Of a DNA stretch of 64,000 nucleotides, positions 7,567 through 18,191 are shown piece by piece. The position numbers were made by a program, and so were the translations under genes. The stretch comes from Azospirillum griseum. Its GTDB lineage: Bacteria; Pseudomonadota; Alphaproteobacteria; Azospirillales; Azospirillaceae. The stretch's first letter is position 1; every line of letters begins with the position of its first letter. The notes under the pieces are model-generated. The model was not told the DNA's origin. It saw nothing but the letters and a program-made list of their open reading frames with translations, and made no database searches. The stretch covers positions 266,910-330,909 of the forward strand of contig NZ_RXMA01000003.1 of the NCBI RefSeq assembly GCF_003966125.1. Direction: 5' to 3'.

Positions 7567-7587
7567 GTAAACGAGTTGACGGCATCC
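7567..7587. repeat. Direct repeat, copy 1
   Basis: GTAAACGAGTTGACGGCATC plus one C matches a second copy 165 bases downstream at 19 of 21 positions. Repeats of this size near a mobile-element edge can be recombinase or attachment sites. Confidence 0.7.
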
Positions 7588-7731
7588 GGTCGCAGAAGTG
7601 CCCGCCGTCCTGCCAGACGGCGGGCAAGGCCGGTGCCCCTGGGGGCAGAGGCTTTTCCATCTGGGCGAGGGGAGGAGTCGCTTGGGCGTCGTCGTCGGGA
7701 GTCAGCGTGACCGGGCGTCGTCAACGGGGAT

Positions 7732-7752
7732 GTAAACTAGTTGACGGCACCC
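7732..7752. repeat. Direct repeat, copy 2
   Basis: GTAAACTAGTTGACGGCACC plus one C. This copy overlaps the end of a 35-codon leftward ORF and includes the right arm of a CGTCAAC/GTTGACG inverted repeat (7719-7725 and 7740-7746). The inverted repeat is absent around copy 1. Confidence 0.7.
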
Positions 7753-7844
7753 AGGAAGTCGTGTGATACACGGATGTAGAACACGCGGTTTTGAACAACA
7801 TATTGATCGGAAAGCCCCTGCTGGATCAACATGTTGTAGGTCAT
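7737..7844 (-). CDS. Possible 35-residue small protein
   Basis: The short frame begins MTYNMLIQQGLSDQYVVQNR and ends VSHDFLGAVN. It is preceded by a very good GGGGAGGAA site and, just upstream, by a sigma-70-like promoter overlapping a perfect dyad, which is unusual for a chance ORF. The VFYIRVSHDF stretch looks like the last beta-strand of an outer membrane porin, so it could be the remnant of a truncated porin gene. No family is assigned. Confidence 0.35.
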   Translation of the reverse strand: MTYNMLIQQGLSDQYVVQNRVFYIRVSHDFLGAVN

Positions 7845-7873
7845 TTGGTTGTTCCTCCCCTTGGGGACGCCAT

Positions 7874-7901
7874 TCTATATGAGCGCGTTGAAAGCGCTCA
7901 A
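7874..7901 (-). promoter_or_regulatory. Promoter-like sequence with overlapping dyad
   Basis: On the minus strand, TTGAGC (7901-7896) and TATAGA (7879-7874) are separated by 16 bases, about 30 bases before the small ORF. The spacer holds the perfect dyad TGAGCGC-N7-GCGCTCA (7880-7900), a plausible operator. Confidence 0.45.
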
Positions 7902-8146
7902 GCGTTGCAAACAAAATCTACCCCGTCACATGGCTTGGTGAGAATGTCGGCTGGACCTTGGCCGACGGAACCGATTCGCCGAGTGTGCTTGTGGGCTGCT
8001 TCACAAAAGTCGGATCGCTTTTTAAGCGCCGCTCGCCGTTCCCACCGATCTTCAGCTGGTGATCGGGCGGCGGTGTCCTTGTCCGCTTTCCGCTTCGGTC
8101 AGGCCGCTGGCGACGATCCGGAGCACTCGTTCGGCCCGGTCATCCA

Positions 8147-8365
8147 TTCCGTCGCCGACACGACCGCCGCTGCGGCCCGCCCTGCCGCATCCGCTGCCGC
8201 AGACACCCCGCCGATGTTGGCAGACACCTGCTGCGTGCTCGCCGCCGCTCCCAGAACGCTGCGGGAAATTTCCACCGTGGTCGTCGATTGCGGCTCCACC
8301 ACTGCACCGACGGTGGTGGCGCTGGCCGTCTGGTATCCGGTGATCTGGACCGCGATGTCTTGGAT
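8147..8365 (-). pseudogene. Remnant of a methyl-accepting chemotaxis protein gene
   Basis: The minus-strand translation contains IQDIAVQITGYQTASATTV, then EISRSVLGAAASTQQVSANI and GGVSAAADAAGRAAAAVV. These match the end of the signalling domain of chemoreceptors; compare [20 protein letters not shown] in the intact receptor at 11984-13678. About 20-25 residues expected between the two blocks are missing. The rest of the receptor is absent and the match stops before the normal C-terminus. The fragment lies beside the mobile element, so element arrival or a deletion may have destroyed the gene. Confidence 0.7.
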
Positions 8366-8413
8366 CACTATGGAGTCCTTGCCCGCGATGGCCCACCACG
8401 CCCCATCCACGCG

Positions 8414-8442
8414 TTGACGACGACCGGACGGTTCGGTATTGT
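8414..8442 (+). promoter_or_regulatory. Promoter-like sequence for the crotonase gene
   Basis: TTGACG (8414-8419) and TATTGT (8437-8442) are separated by 17 bases and lie about 80 bases upstream of the crotonase start. A short dyad TACTT-TC-AAGTA (8442-8453) overlaps the expected transcription start and could be an operator. Confidence 0.45.
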
Positions 8443-8519
8443 ACTTTCAAGTAACATTCATTCCTGTCGGTAGGATTCGCCCGTCGCACCACCGTCCACA
8501 ATCACAAGGTTTTCCCGCC

Positions 8520-9314
8520 ATGAGCGACACCGACGCGCCGGTTCTGCTGTCCCGCGAAGGGGCGGTGGCGTGGATTCGTTTCAACCGCCCCGCCGTGCTC
8601 AACGCGCTGGACGAACCGACCGCCGCCGCCCTGCGCGCCGCGTGCCAGGCCGTGGCGGATGATGCCGGGGTGCGCTGTCTGGTGCTGGCCGGGAACGGTC
8701 GGGGCTTCATGGCCGGGGGCGATGTCGGGCGGTTCCACGACGATCCGGCGGCGGCTCCGGCGGTGGCCACCGCGATCATCGACCATCTGCACGCCGCCTT
8801 GCGCCTGCTGGACGGGTTGGCGATGCCGGTGCTGGCCGCCGTCCAGGGGCCGGTCGCCGGGGCGGGGATGAGTCTGGCCTGCGCCGCCGACCTCTGCATC
8901 GCCGCCGATGACGCGCTGTTCACCACCGCCTACGCCCGGTTGGGCACCTCGCCGGACGGGTCGGGAACCCACGCGCTGCCCCGTCTGGTCGGGATGCGCC
9001 GGGCGATGGAGCTGGCCTTGCTGTCGGAGCGGGTGAAGGCCGACGAGGCGTTGCGGCTGGGGCTGGTCAACCGTGTGGTTCCCGCCGCCGATCTGGTCCC
9101 GGAAACCCGTGCGCTGGCCGAACGTCTCGCCGCCGGACCGACGCGGGCCTTCGCCGCCACACGCCGCCTGCTGCGGCAAAGCTGGACCGCGACGCTGGAC
9201 GAGCAGTTGGACGCCGAACGCGCCGCCTTCCAGGGCTGTGCGGCCACCGATGATTTCCGCGAGGGCGTCTCCGCCTTTCTGGGCAAGCGCGCCCCGGTTT
9301 TCCAGGGCCGCTGA
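8520..9314 (+). CDS. Crotonase-fold enoyl-CoA hydratase/isomerase, PaaG-like
   Basis: This 264-residue protein acts on an acyl-CoA substrate. The two oxyanion-hole regions of crotonases are visible as RGFMAGGDVG (residues 61-70) and GPVAGAGMSLACAADL (110-124). The two glutamates of classical hydratases are not present: the first position is Ser in GAGMSLA and the second is non-acidic. Instead it has SPDGSGTHALPRLVG with Asp146, as in PaaG-type isomerases, so isomerization may be more likely than hydration. The start ATG was chosen for family length. A thiolase gene follows 45 bases downstream, suggesting a two-gene acyl-CoA degradation operon. Confidence 0.85.
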   Translation: MSDTDAPVLLSREGAVAWIRFNRPAVLNALDEPTAAALRAACQAVADDAGVRCLVLAGNGRGFMAGGDVGRFHDDPAAAPAVATAIIDHLHAALRLLDGLAMPVLAAVQGPVAGAGMSLACAADLCIAADDALFTTAYARLGTSPDGSGTHALPRLVGMRRAMELALLSERVKADEALRLGLVNRVVPAADLVPETRALAERLAAGPTRAFAATRRLLRQSWTATLDEQLDAERAAFQGCAATDDFREGVSAFLGKRAPVFQGR

Positions 9315-9359
9315 CGGCCCCGCAACGCACGAACCCCCAAGGGAAGGAACAGCCCAACC

Positions 9360-10541
9360 ATGCAAACCGACATCGTTGTCGTCGGGGCGGCCCGCACCGC
9401 CATCGGTGCCTTTGGCGGCAGCTTGAAGGATGTGCCGCTGACCACGCTCGCCACCACGGCGGTCAAAGCGGCGTTGGAACGGTCGGGGGCGGCACCCGAC
9501 CGCGTCGGCCATGTGGTGATGGGCAACGTCATCCCCACCGACACCAAGGACGCCTATCTCAGCCGGGTGGCGGCCATCGATTCCGGCCTGCCGCTGGACA
9601 CCCCGGCCTTCAACGTCAACCGGCTGTGCGGGTCGGGCCTTCAGGCCATCGTGTCGGCGGCGCAATCCATCGCGCTGGGCGACGCCGAGATCGCCATCGG
9701 GGCCGGTGCCGAGTCGATGAGCCGTGGTCCCTACATCCTGCCGACGGCGCGCTGGGGCACCCGTCTGGGCGATGGCGGGCTGGTCGATTACATGAACGGC
9801 ATCCTGCACGACCCCTGGCAAAAAATTCACATGGGCATAACGGCGGAGAACGTCGCCGCCCGCTACGGCATCGACCGCGCCACCCAGGACGCGTTGGCGC
9901 TGGAAAGCCAACGCCGGGCGGCCCACGCCATCGCCGAGGGCCGTTTCAAGGAGCAGATCGTTCCGGTGGAGATCGCCACCCGCAAGGGGGTGATCCGGTT
10001 CGACACCGACGAGCATGTGCGCGCCGACGCCACCGCCGAAGGGCTGGCGGCGATGAAGCCGGTGTTCAAAAAGGATGGCACGGTGACGGCGGGCAACGCG
10101 TCCGGCCTGAACGACGGGGCCGCCGCCCTGGTGCTGGCCGAAGCGGGGCGCGCCGCCGCGCTGGGGTTGACGCCCTTGGCCCGGCTGGTCGGCTACGCCC
10201 ACGCCGGTGTCGAACCCGACCATATGGGCATCGGCCCGATTCCGGCGACCCGCAAGCTGCTGGCCCGCACCGGCCTGACCATCGCCGACCTCGACGTGAT
10301 CGAATCGAACGAGGCGTTTGCCGCGCAGGCCTGCGCCGTCGCCCGCACGCTTGAGTTTGACCCGGCCAAGGTGAATCCAAACGGCTCCGGCATCTCGCTC
10401 GGCCACCCGGTGGGGGCGACCGGGGCGATCATCGCGGTCAAGGCGATCCACGAGCTGCACCGCGTCGGCGGCCGCTACGCCCTGGTGACGATGTGCATCG
10501 GCGGTGGCCAAGGCATCGCCGCGATCTTCGAACGGGTGTAA
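9360..10541 (+). CDS. Acetyl-CoA C-acyltransferase (thiolase)
   Basis: This thiolase of 393 residues, the normal family length, either condenses two acetyl-CoA or cleaves 3-ketoacyl-CoA. The acyl-accepting Cys90 is in [12 protein letters not shown]. The C-terminal catalytic His349 is in GHPVGATGA, and Cys379 is in [19 protein letters not shown] is the usual substrate-loop sequence. It lies directly downstream of the crotonase gene. The pair could serve beta-oxidation or aromatic acyl-CoA breakdown; chain-length preference cannot be read from the sequence. Confidence 0.93.
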   Translation: MQTDIVVVGAARTAIGAFGGSLKDVPLTTLATTAVKAALERSGAAPDRVGHVVMGNVIPTDTKDAYLSRVAAIDSGLPLDTPAFNVNRLCGSGLQAIVSAAQSIALGDAEIAIGAGAESMSRGPYILPTARWGTRLGDGGLVDYMNGILHDPWQKIHMGITAENVAARYGIDRATQDALALESQRRAAHAIAEGRFKEQIVPVEIATRKGVIRFDTDEHVRADATAEGLAAMKPVFKKDGTVTAGNASGLNDGAAALVLAEAGRAAALGLTPLARLVGYAHAGVEPDHMGIGPIPATRKLLARTGLTIADLDVIESNEAFAAQACAVARTLEFDPAKVNPNGSGISLGHPVGATGAIIAVKAIHELHRVGGRYALVTMCIGGGQGIAAIFERV

Positions 10542-10641
10542 CACGCCGCCACGGCACCCCGTCCGCGCGTGAAAGCGGTGAGCGGGCGGGGGCGCTGTGG
10601 TAGGGTGCGGCGTTTGCCACGCCGCGATCCGGGGAGCGCCG

Positions 10642-11205
10642 ATGTCCGTCGAACCGCAGAACAGTTTGGAATTCCTGCGCTATGGCGCGTTGGGGGTGGC
10701 GGCGCTGGCGCTGCTGGCCGTGGCCGGGCTGTTGGTGAAAAGCCCGAAGCTGTCGGCGGAATCCAACAGATCGGCACGGCTGTTCATGCTGTTCGCCTTT
10801 GGGCTGGCGCTGTTTTCCGGTGCGGTGGAGCTGCTGGGGCGGATCTATCCCGGTGCCGCCAGTGTGGAAAAGGTGACGCTGCTGGAACAGAAGCTGGCCG
10901 AGGCGGAAAGCGCCAAGGGCCGCCTGGCCGCCGACCTCGCCGCCACCAAGGCGAAGCTGGATCAGGCGGAAGCGGCGATGCGCGCCACCGGGGATCTGGA
11001 GAACTTCAAGAAATCGGTGCTGATCTACGCCGATTCGATCAAGAGCCTGATCACGATCAAAGAGTGCCTGGACAGCTCTTCCGTGATCCCGGATGAAAAC
11101 AATCGGAAACTGATCGTGTCTACGATCAAAAGCATGAATGTGGTCGTTGATAAACTTGCCACCGCTGCCGGAGTCCCTCCACCGGTCAAACCATCCTGCC
11201 TGTGA
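10642..11205 (+). CDS. Membrane protein with two TM segments and a coiled coil
   Basis: This 187-residue protein starts at MSVEPQNSLEFL after a GGGGAG site. It has two hydrophobic segments, about residues 13-32 (ALGVAALALLAVAGLLV) and 47-63 (LFMLFAFGLALFSGAVELL). A charged region with heptad periodicity follows (LLEQKLAEAESAKGRLAADL), then a mostly helical C-terminal part. No family was recognised. It is convergent with the TetR gene and may be transcribed alone. It could be an inner-membrane scaffold or sensor, but nothing decides this. Confidence 0.65.
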   Translation: MSVEPQNSLEFLRYGALGVAALALLAVAGLLVKSPKLSAESNRSARLFMLFAFGLALFSGAVELLGRIYPGAASVEKVTLLEQKLAEAESAKGRLAADLAATKAKLDQAEAAMRATGDLENFKKSVLIYADSIKSLITIKECLDSSSVIPDENNRKLIVSTIKSMNVVVDKLATAAGVPPPVKPSCL

Positions 11206-11214
11206 GCGCGCCCA

Positions 11215-11240
11215 CGCCCGCGCCGTCACCCGCGCGGGCG
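11215..11240. terminator. GC-rich hairpin between convergent genes
   Basis: CGCCCGCGC pairs with GCGCGGGCG around an 8-base loop. The stop codon of the TetR gene falls within it. It is a probable bidirectional terminator without a T-run. Confidence 0.5.
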
Positions 11241-11840
11241 CAGGCCGTTCAGCAGCAGATCCACCGAATGCCGGGCGATGGCGTCGGCGGTCTGCGGGCC
11301 GTCCGGCTGATACCAGCGGGCGACCCAGCTCAGGGCACCGGCCAGGGTGAAGGCGGCGATCTTCGGGTCGCAGGCGGCGATGGAGCCTTCGGCGATCCCG
11401 CGTTCGATCAGGCTGCGGAATTTCAGGTCGATCCGGCGTTTCAGCGCGCGCAGGGTGCGGCGGCTTTCCTCCGTCAACGGTTCCTCGCCCACGCGGATCA
11501 CGCACATGCCAAACTCCATGGTGACAACGCCGACATAGGCGGTCATCACCGCCACCAGCTCGTCATAGGCGCTGCCGCCGTGGCCGATCACCTCGGACGA
11601 GGCGGACTCGAGCCGCTCCAGCCCGATCCGCACGCATTCGAACAGGATCTCTTCCTTGTTCTTGATGTAGTAGTAGAGCGTCGGCTTGGTGACGTTCAGC
11701 CGTCGGGCGATGTCGTCCAGCGATGTGTTGTAATAGCCGACATCGTTGAACGCGCGGGCTGCCGTCCGCAGGACGGCGATGCGCTTTTCTTCCCGTTCGC
11801 TGCGCCGATCGGTGGAGGATTTCCACGGCGAGTCCGACAT
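11226..11840 (-). CDS. TetR-family transcriptional repressor
   Basis: This TetR regulator has 204 residues. The N-terminal DNA-binding domain (about residues 15-65) contains ARAFNDVGYYNTSLDDIARR and VTKPTLYYYIKNKEEIL, the conserved TetR helix-turn-helix. The C-terminal ligand domain (GMCVIRVGEEPLTEESRRTL) resembles those of KstR2/FadR-type acyl-CoA-responsive members. The nearby crotonase and thiolase genes make acyl-CoA control plausible, but it is separated from them by another gene and no operator was identified. Confidence 0.88.
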   Translation of the reverse strand: MSDSPWKSSTDRRSEREEKRIAVLRTAARAFNDVGYYNTSLDDIARRLNVTKPTLYYYIKNKEEILFECVRIGLERLESASSEVIGHGGSAYDELVAVMTAYVGVVTMEFGMCVIRVGEEPLTEESRRTLRALKRRIDLKFRSLIERGIAEGSIAACDPKIAAFTLAGALSWVARWYQPDGPQTADAIARHSVDLLLNGLRPRG

Positions 11841-11983
11841 GGTGCGTTGGCTCCTGTGCCTTGATCGCCCTTCCTTCCCACCTCGCTTTGCCGCTGTCCA
11901 GTCCTACCGCTGTCTTGTCTTCCCGCTGTGGCGTTCCCGATGCTCGCCCCCGGTGCGGAGCCGGGGGCGTCATGCGGCCCGTA

Positions 11984-13678
11984 TCACCCGGCCCGCACGG
12001 TGCGCAGGAAGCCGCTGACCTCGTGGCGCAGGGTTCCGGCCTGTTGCGACAGGTGTTGGAAGGCGTCGAGCACCTCGCGCGCCACCTTGCCGCTCTGGTC
12101 GGCAGACGCGGTGACGCCGACGATGGAGGCCGAGACCTCGTTCGTGCTGCTGGCCGCCTGCTGGATGTTGCGGGCGATCTCGCGGGTGGCCGCCCCCTGC
12201 TCCTCCACCGCCGAGGCGATGGTCCCGGCGATCTGGTTGAGCTGGGTGATGACCTGGGCGACGCTGTTGATTTCGGTCACGGTTTCGCCGGTGGCCGACT
12301 GCACGCCCGACACCTGGGCGGCGATCTCCTCCGTCGCCTTAGCGGTCTGGCTGGCCAGTTGTTTGACTTCCTGCGCGACAACGGCGAAGCCCTTGCCCGC
12401 TTCACCGGCGCGCGCGGCTTCGATGGTGGCGTTGAGCGCCAGAAGATTGGTCTGGCTGGCGATGGAGTTGATGAGATCGACCACCGCGCCGATCCGTTCC
12501 ACCGCCTGGGCCAGCCCGGCGATGCGGCTGTTGGCCCGCTCGGCCTGCTGTTCGGCCGACGCCGCCATGGCGCTGGATTTGGCGACCTGCGAGGAGATCT
12601 CGTTGATCGAGGCGGCCAACTCCTCCGACGCGGAGGCCACCGTCTGCACATTGACCGCCGTCTGTTCGGTGGCGGTGGACACCGCGTTCGCCAGCCGGTC
12701 GGTTTCGGCGGTGGCGTCGGTCATGGCGCGGGCCTGGCGCTCCATCGCCGTGGTTTTGTCGGCCACCGCCTGGATGACGCCACCGACGGTGCTTTCAAAG
12801 GTGGAGGCCAACCGCTCCATCGACTGCCGTTTTTCGGCGATGGTGCGCTGTTCGGTGGCGGCCTGTTCGGCTTCCAGCCGTTGCTTGGCGATGGCGTTGT
12901 CCTGGAAGACCTGGACCGCTCGGCCCATTTCGCCGATTTCGTCACCGCGCGCGGCTTCCGGGAAGGTCAGGTCGGACCGGCCGGCGGCAAGCGCCGCCAT
13001 CTTGCCGCTCAACCCCCGCACGGCGGTGCTGATGCTCCATCCGGTCCAGGCGATGGCGGCCACCACCGGCAAGGCAAAGCAGACGACGACCAGCACCAGC
13101 CACAGGGCGTGGCGGCGGAACTCCGCCTCCAGATCATCCATATAGACGCCGGTGGCGATGAACATGTCCCACGGGGCGAAGCGTTTGACGAAGGACGCCT
13201 TGGGCGACGGTTCGGTCTGGCCCGCGCGCGGGAAGGAGTATTCGACCACGCCCTCGCCGCTGGCGGATTTGGCGACGTCCGCCATCTCCACCGCGAACAG
13301 CTTGCCGTTGCCATCCTTCACCTGCGCCATGGATTTGCCGATCAGGTCGGGCCGGGCCGGGTTGATGACGTTCATGATGTTCACGGTGTCGGCGACGATG
13401 ACGTAGTCGCTCTTGTTCTCGCCATAGCGCATGGCGTTGACGGCAAAGCGCATCCGGTTCAGCGCCTCGTCGCGGGTCATCGCCCCTTTCTTGATTTCGG
13501 CGTCAAAGGCGCTGGCCATGCCGTGCACGGTTTCCACGATGGTGCGCAGGTTGGCGATGCGGTCGTTGTACATCTGGTGATAGCCCAACCACAAACCACC
13601 CCCGGCCACCGTCACGACGGCCAAGGCGGTCAACGCGACCAGCCCCATCAGTTTGGCTTTCAAAGACAGCGTGTTCAT
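11984..13678 (-). CDS. Methyl-accepting chemotaxis protein with single Cache domain
   Basis: This chemoreceptor of 564 residues has TM1 near residues 9-30 and a periplasmic sensor of about 150 residues. The sensor contains [17 protein letters not shown] and [20 protein letters not shown], typical of single Cache (sCache_2) ligand domains. TM2 is around 193-218, followed by HAMP and the cytoplasmic signalling domain. The hairpin tip is seen as [20 protein letters not shown]. The start ATG sits just before the first TM; an open frame continues 43 codons upstream without support. The ligand is unknown, but small organic acids are common for this sensor type. Confidence 0.93.
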   Translation of the reverse strand: MNTLSLKAKLMGLVALTALAVVTVAGGGLWLGYHQMYNDRIANLRTIVETVHGMASAFDAEIKKGAMTRDEALNRMRFAVNAMRYGENKSDYVIVADTVNIMNVINPARPDLIGKSMAQVKDGNGKLFAVEMADVAKSASGEGVVEYSFPRAGQTEPSPKASFVKRFAPWDMFIATGVYMDDLEAEFRRHALWLVLVVVCFALPVVAAIAWTGWSISTAVRGLSGKMAALAAGRSDLTFPEAARGDEIGEMGRAVQVFQDNAIAKQRLEAEQAATEQRTIAEKRQSMERLASTFESTVGGVIQAVADKTTAMERQARAMTDATAETDRLANAVSTATEQTAVNVQTVASASEELAASINEISSQVAKSSAMAASAEQQAERANSRIAGLAQAVERIGAVVDLINSIASQTNLLALNATIEAARAGEAGKGFAVVAQEVKQLASQTAKATEEIAAQVSGVQSATGETVTEINSVAQVITQLNQIAGTIASAVEEQGAATREIARNIQQAASSTNEVSASIVGVTASADQSGKVAREVLDAFQHLSQQAGTLRHEVSGFLRTVRAG

Positions 13679-16101
<2,423 letters not shown>

Positions 16102-16417
16102 CGCGCGCAGGACCCGATGGCCTGTGGTGTGTAGATGCCTCGAACACTGGCGGTGCGTGCACCACCGCTGAACGGTGAGCGCTGTCATGGGCATCATTTC
16201 GACACAACAGAGCTTCACCGTGCGGATCGGCGACCACGCCGCCGACTTGGCGTTCCTTCAATCCCTCTGCAAGACCATCAATCAGGACCAGGATGCCGAC
16301 GAGTGAACGCCTCCCGGACGTGTTGCTCCCGGGTTGTGCGGCCTGAAACGTGGTCCACTCACAGGGGATGTTGCTCGGGCCGGGAGCCACAAGGTCGGCA
16401 GCCGACCACGCATCCGG
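16102..16417. other. Intergenic stretch with one doubtful small ORF
   Basis: The stretch separates the convergent flavin oxidoreductase and RlpA-like genes. It contains a 39-codon frame at 16187-16306. Otherwise nothing was recognised, and no T-run terminator is visible. Confidence 0.4.
16187..16306 (+). CDS. Possible 39-residue small protein
   Basis: The frame encodes MGIISTQQSFTVRIGDHAAD followed by LAFLQSLCKTINQ and an acidic end. The composition is protein-like, but the ribosome-binding site is weak (GGTGAG) and no family was recognised. It may be a small gene or chance. Confidence 0.2.
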   Translation: MGIISTQQSFTVRIGDHAADLAFLQSLCKTINQDQDADE

Positions 16418-16942
16418 TCAGTCCGCGTTTTCCGCGACCTGGACCACGCGTTCCACCCGGACCTCGGCGACGCCGCTCTGGATCAGGCCCAGCTTTTGCG
16501 CCGCGCGGCGGTTCACATCAATGATGCGCTTGCCGTGGAACGGGCCACGGTCATTCACCACGACGATCACCGATTTCCCGTTGCGCATGTTGGTGACGCG
16601 CAGCTTGGACCCGAACGGTGCGGTGCGATGGGCCGCCGTCAACGCCTTGTCGCTGGTCTTCTGGCCGCTGGCCGTCTTGCGGCCGTCCTTGTAGTCGTAC
16701 CAAGACGCCTGACCGATCTGGCCGGTCGGCTTGTGTTTGGGTTTTGCACGATGCGGCTCTGCGGCGGACGCCGTCAGAGACAGGCCACCAAGCAGAATGG
16801 AAAGCGCCGCGATCCGCGCGACACGAGAAAAGACCGGCTTCCTGCTGTCGCCGTTTTGCGGCTCAGGGGATGGCCCGATGGCTGTTCCCGGCACGTCGGC
16901 CTCACATTGTTGTTCATCCAAAAACACCGGGTGTGCGGGCAC
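16418..16942 (-). CDS. RlpA-like septal ring lytic transglycosylase
   Basis: This exported protein of 174 residues has a double-psi beta-barrel domain. The hydrophobic segment ARIAALSILLGGLSLTASAA (about residues 42-61) is a signal peptide preceded by an unusually long N-terminal stretch, so the true start may be internal. The domain shows GQASWYDYKDGRKTASG, AAHRTAPFGSKLRV and VVVNDRGPFHGKRIIDVN, the classic RlpA motifs with the conserved Asp in NDRGPF. RlpA proteins cleave or bind naked glycan strands during septation. The SPOR domain of longer homologues is missing. Confidence 0.85.
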   Translation of the reverse strand: MPAHPVFLDEQQCEADVPGTAIGPSPEPQNGDSRKPVFSRVARIAALSILLGGLSLTASAAEPHRAKPKHKPTGQIGQASWYDYKDGRKTASGQKTSDKALTAAHRTAPFGSKLRVTNMRNGKSVIVVVNDRGPFHGKRIIDVNRRAAQKLGLIQSGVAEVRVERVVQVAENAD

Positions 16943-17138
16943 GCCCCGGCGCTACGGTCAACACTGTTGGGCATTCGAGCGCCCGAGTCAACCTATTCGG
17001 AAAAAGCCCCCGGCATTGTTGCTGCGGCAGATACAATACCAAAGGGTTATGACCCGGGTGTAAAAGACTGATTTCGCGACGGAATTCCGGCCTCCCCCCG
17101 CCGGTTCGGAACCCCGAATTTTTGAGACGATTTTTCGG

Positions 17139-18050
17139 CTAATCCAGGCCGGTCCGTGGCCCGTCGCCCCAGACATCGGCCATCACCGCGCGGGCGGCGG
17201 CGATGGCGGATTCGCCCTGGCGCTCCTTCAGGCAGAGGAAGCCCAGGCAGGCGTCCACCGACACCGCGTCGGCCAGCGCCAGTCCGTCGGCGTGGGCGGC
17301 GCGCAGGGCCAGGCTGTCGCGCGCCAGCGACAAACCGATGCCCGAGCGCACGAGATCGAGCATGGAGGCTTCCAGATCGACCTGGGCGACGATCTGCGGG
17401 CGCACCCCCTCGCGGTCGAACACGCGGGCGGTCAGGCGGTGGTGCGCGGAGTCCGGCGGTGTGCCGATCCAGGGCAGGGCGGCCAGCTCGCGCCAGCCGC
17501 GCCCGCGCACCCGCTCCCCCCAGCCCGGCGGGGCGACGACGCGGTAGGTGAAGCCCGACAGCGCCATCACGGCGAAGCGGTCGGCGTGCTCCGGCAGGCC
17601 GGGGCTGCCCAGCGTGTAGCCGACGTCCAGCCGCCCATCGGCGATCGCGCGCGCCACCGTGCCGGACATGCCGTGCGACAGGTCGGTCGTCAGGCGCGGG
17701 TGGCGCTCCACCAGCCGTTTCAGGAAGGGGCCGAGGCGCAGGAACTCGGGATCGACGATGGTCCCGATCCGCAGCCGCCCGGCCACCGCGCCGGACAACC
17801 CGTCCGCCACCCCACGACACTCCGCCAGCGCGGCGAGCGCGCGTTCGGCGGCGGGCAGCAATTGGCGTCCGGCCTCCGTCAGCCGCATGCCGTGGGCGGT
17901 GCGGTCGAACAGGCTGTGGCCGACCTGCTCGTGCAGCTTCTTCAGTTGCAGGCTGAGCGCGGGTTGGCTGATGCACAGCCGTTCGGCCGCGCGGGTCAGG
18001 GTCCCGTCGCGGGCGATGGTGACGAAGGCGCGGAGAAGCTGGTGGTCCAT
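17139..18050 (-). CDS. LysR-family transcriptional regulator
   Basis: This LysR protein of 303 residues has an N-terminal winged helix (RAFVTIARDGTLTRAAERLC, ISQPALSLQLKKLHEQVG) and a C-terminal substrate-binding fold. It is divergent from the GMC oxidoreductase gene, which starts about 140 bases away, so it probably controls that gene. The intergenic region has TCCAAT and ATTGGA arms 20 bases apart but no convincing T-N11-A box. The effector is unknown. Confidence 0.9.
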   Translation of the reverse strand: MDHQLLRAFVTIARDGTLTRAAERLCISQPALSLQLKKLHEQVGHSLFDRTAHGMRLTEAGRQLLPAAERALAALAECRGVADGLSGAVAGRLRIGTIVDPEFLRLGPFLKRLVERHPRLTTDLSHGMSGTVARAIADGRLDVGYTLGSPGLPEHADRFAVMALSGFTYRVVAPPGWGERVRGRGWRELAALPWIGTPPDSAHHRLTARVFDREGVRPQIVAQVDLEASMLDLVRSGIGLSLARDSLALRAAHADGLALADAVSVDACLGFLCLKERQGESAIAAARAVMADVWGDGPRTGLD

Positions 18051-18191
18051 GGGCGGCGAGTATGACCCAGCATTATAAGGAAATCCAATATCAGGTTTTG
18101 CGATAAATCATTGGATCATCCGCCCGGTCAGCAATCTAATGACCCCATCAAGACTCTGAACACCCATCAAACACGGCGGGGGACGCGTCCG

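Larger units (their letters stand above)
7156..8519. other. Gene-poor junction region of the mobile element
   Basis: About 1.36 kb carries no convincing full-size gene. It contains AT-rich sequence (7156-7330), tandem repeats and a short dyad (7283-7378), an 18-bp inverted repeat (7444-7498), a pair of 21-base direct repeats (7567 and 7732), a 35-codon ORF with a promoter-like sequence (7737-7901), a chemoreceptor remnant (8147-8365) and a promoter-like sequence for the crotonase gene (8414-8442). The right boundary of the element probably lies here, but its exact position cannot be read from one end. Confidence 0.6.

Noticed and set aside
7293..7724. 143-codon leftward frame in the junction region
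   Set aside because: It runs through the 18-bp inverted repeat, has Arg/Pro/Ser-rich composition and lacks a ribosome-binding site.
7791..8417. 208-codon rightward frame in the junction region
   Set aside because: Most of it is antisense to the chemoreceptor remnant and it has no protein-like features of its own.
8502..10544. Long open frame antisense to the crotonase and thiolase genes
   Set aside because: The frame is low-complexity Gly/Arg/Gln translation typical of GC-rich antisense frames; the plus strand has two complete enzyme families.
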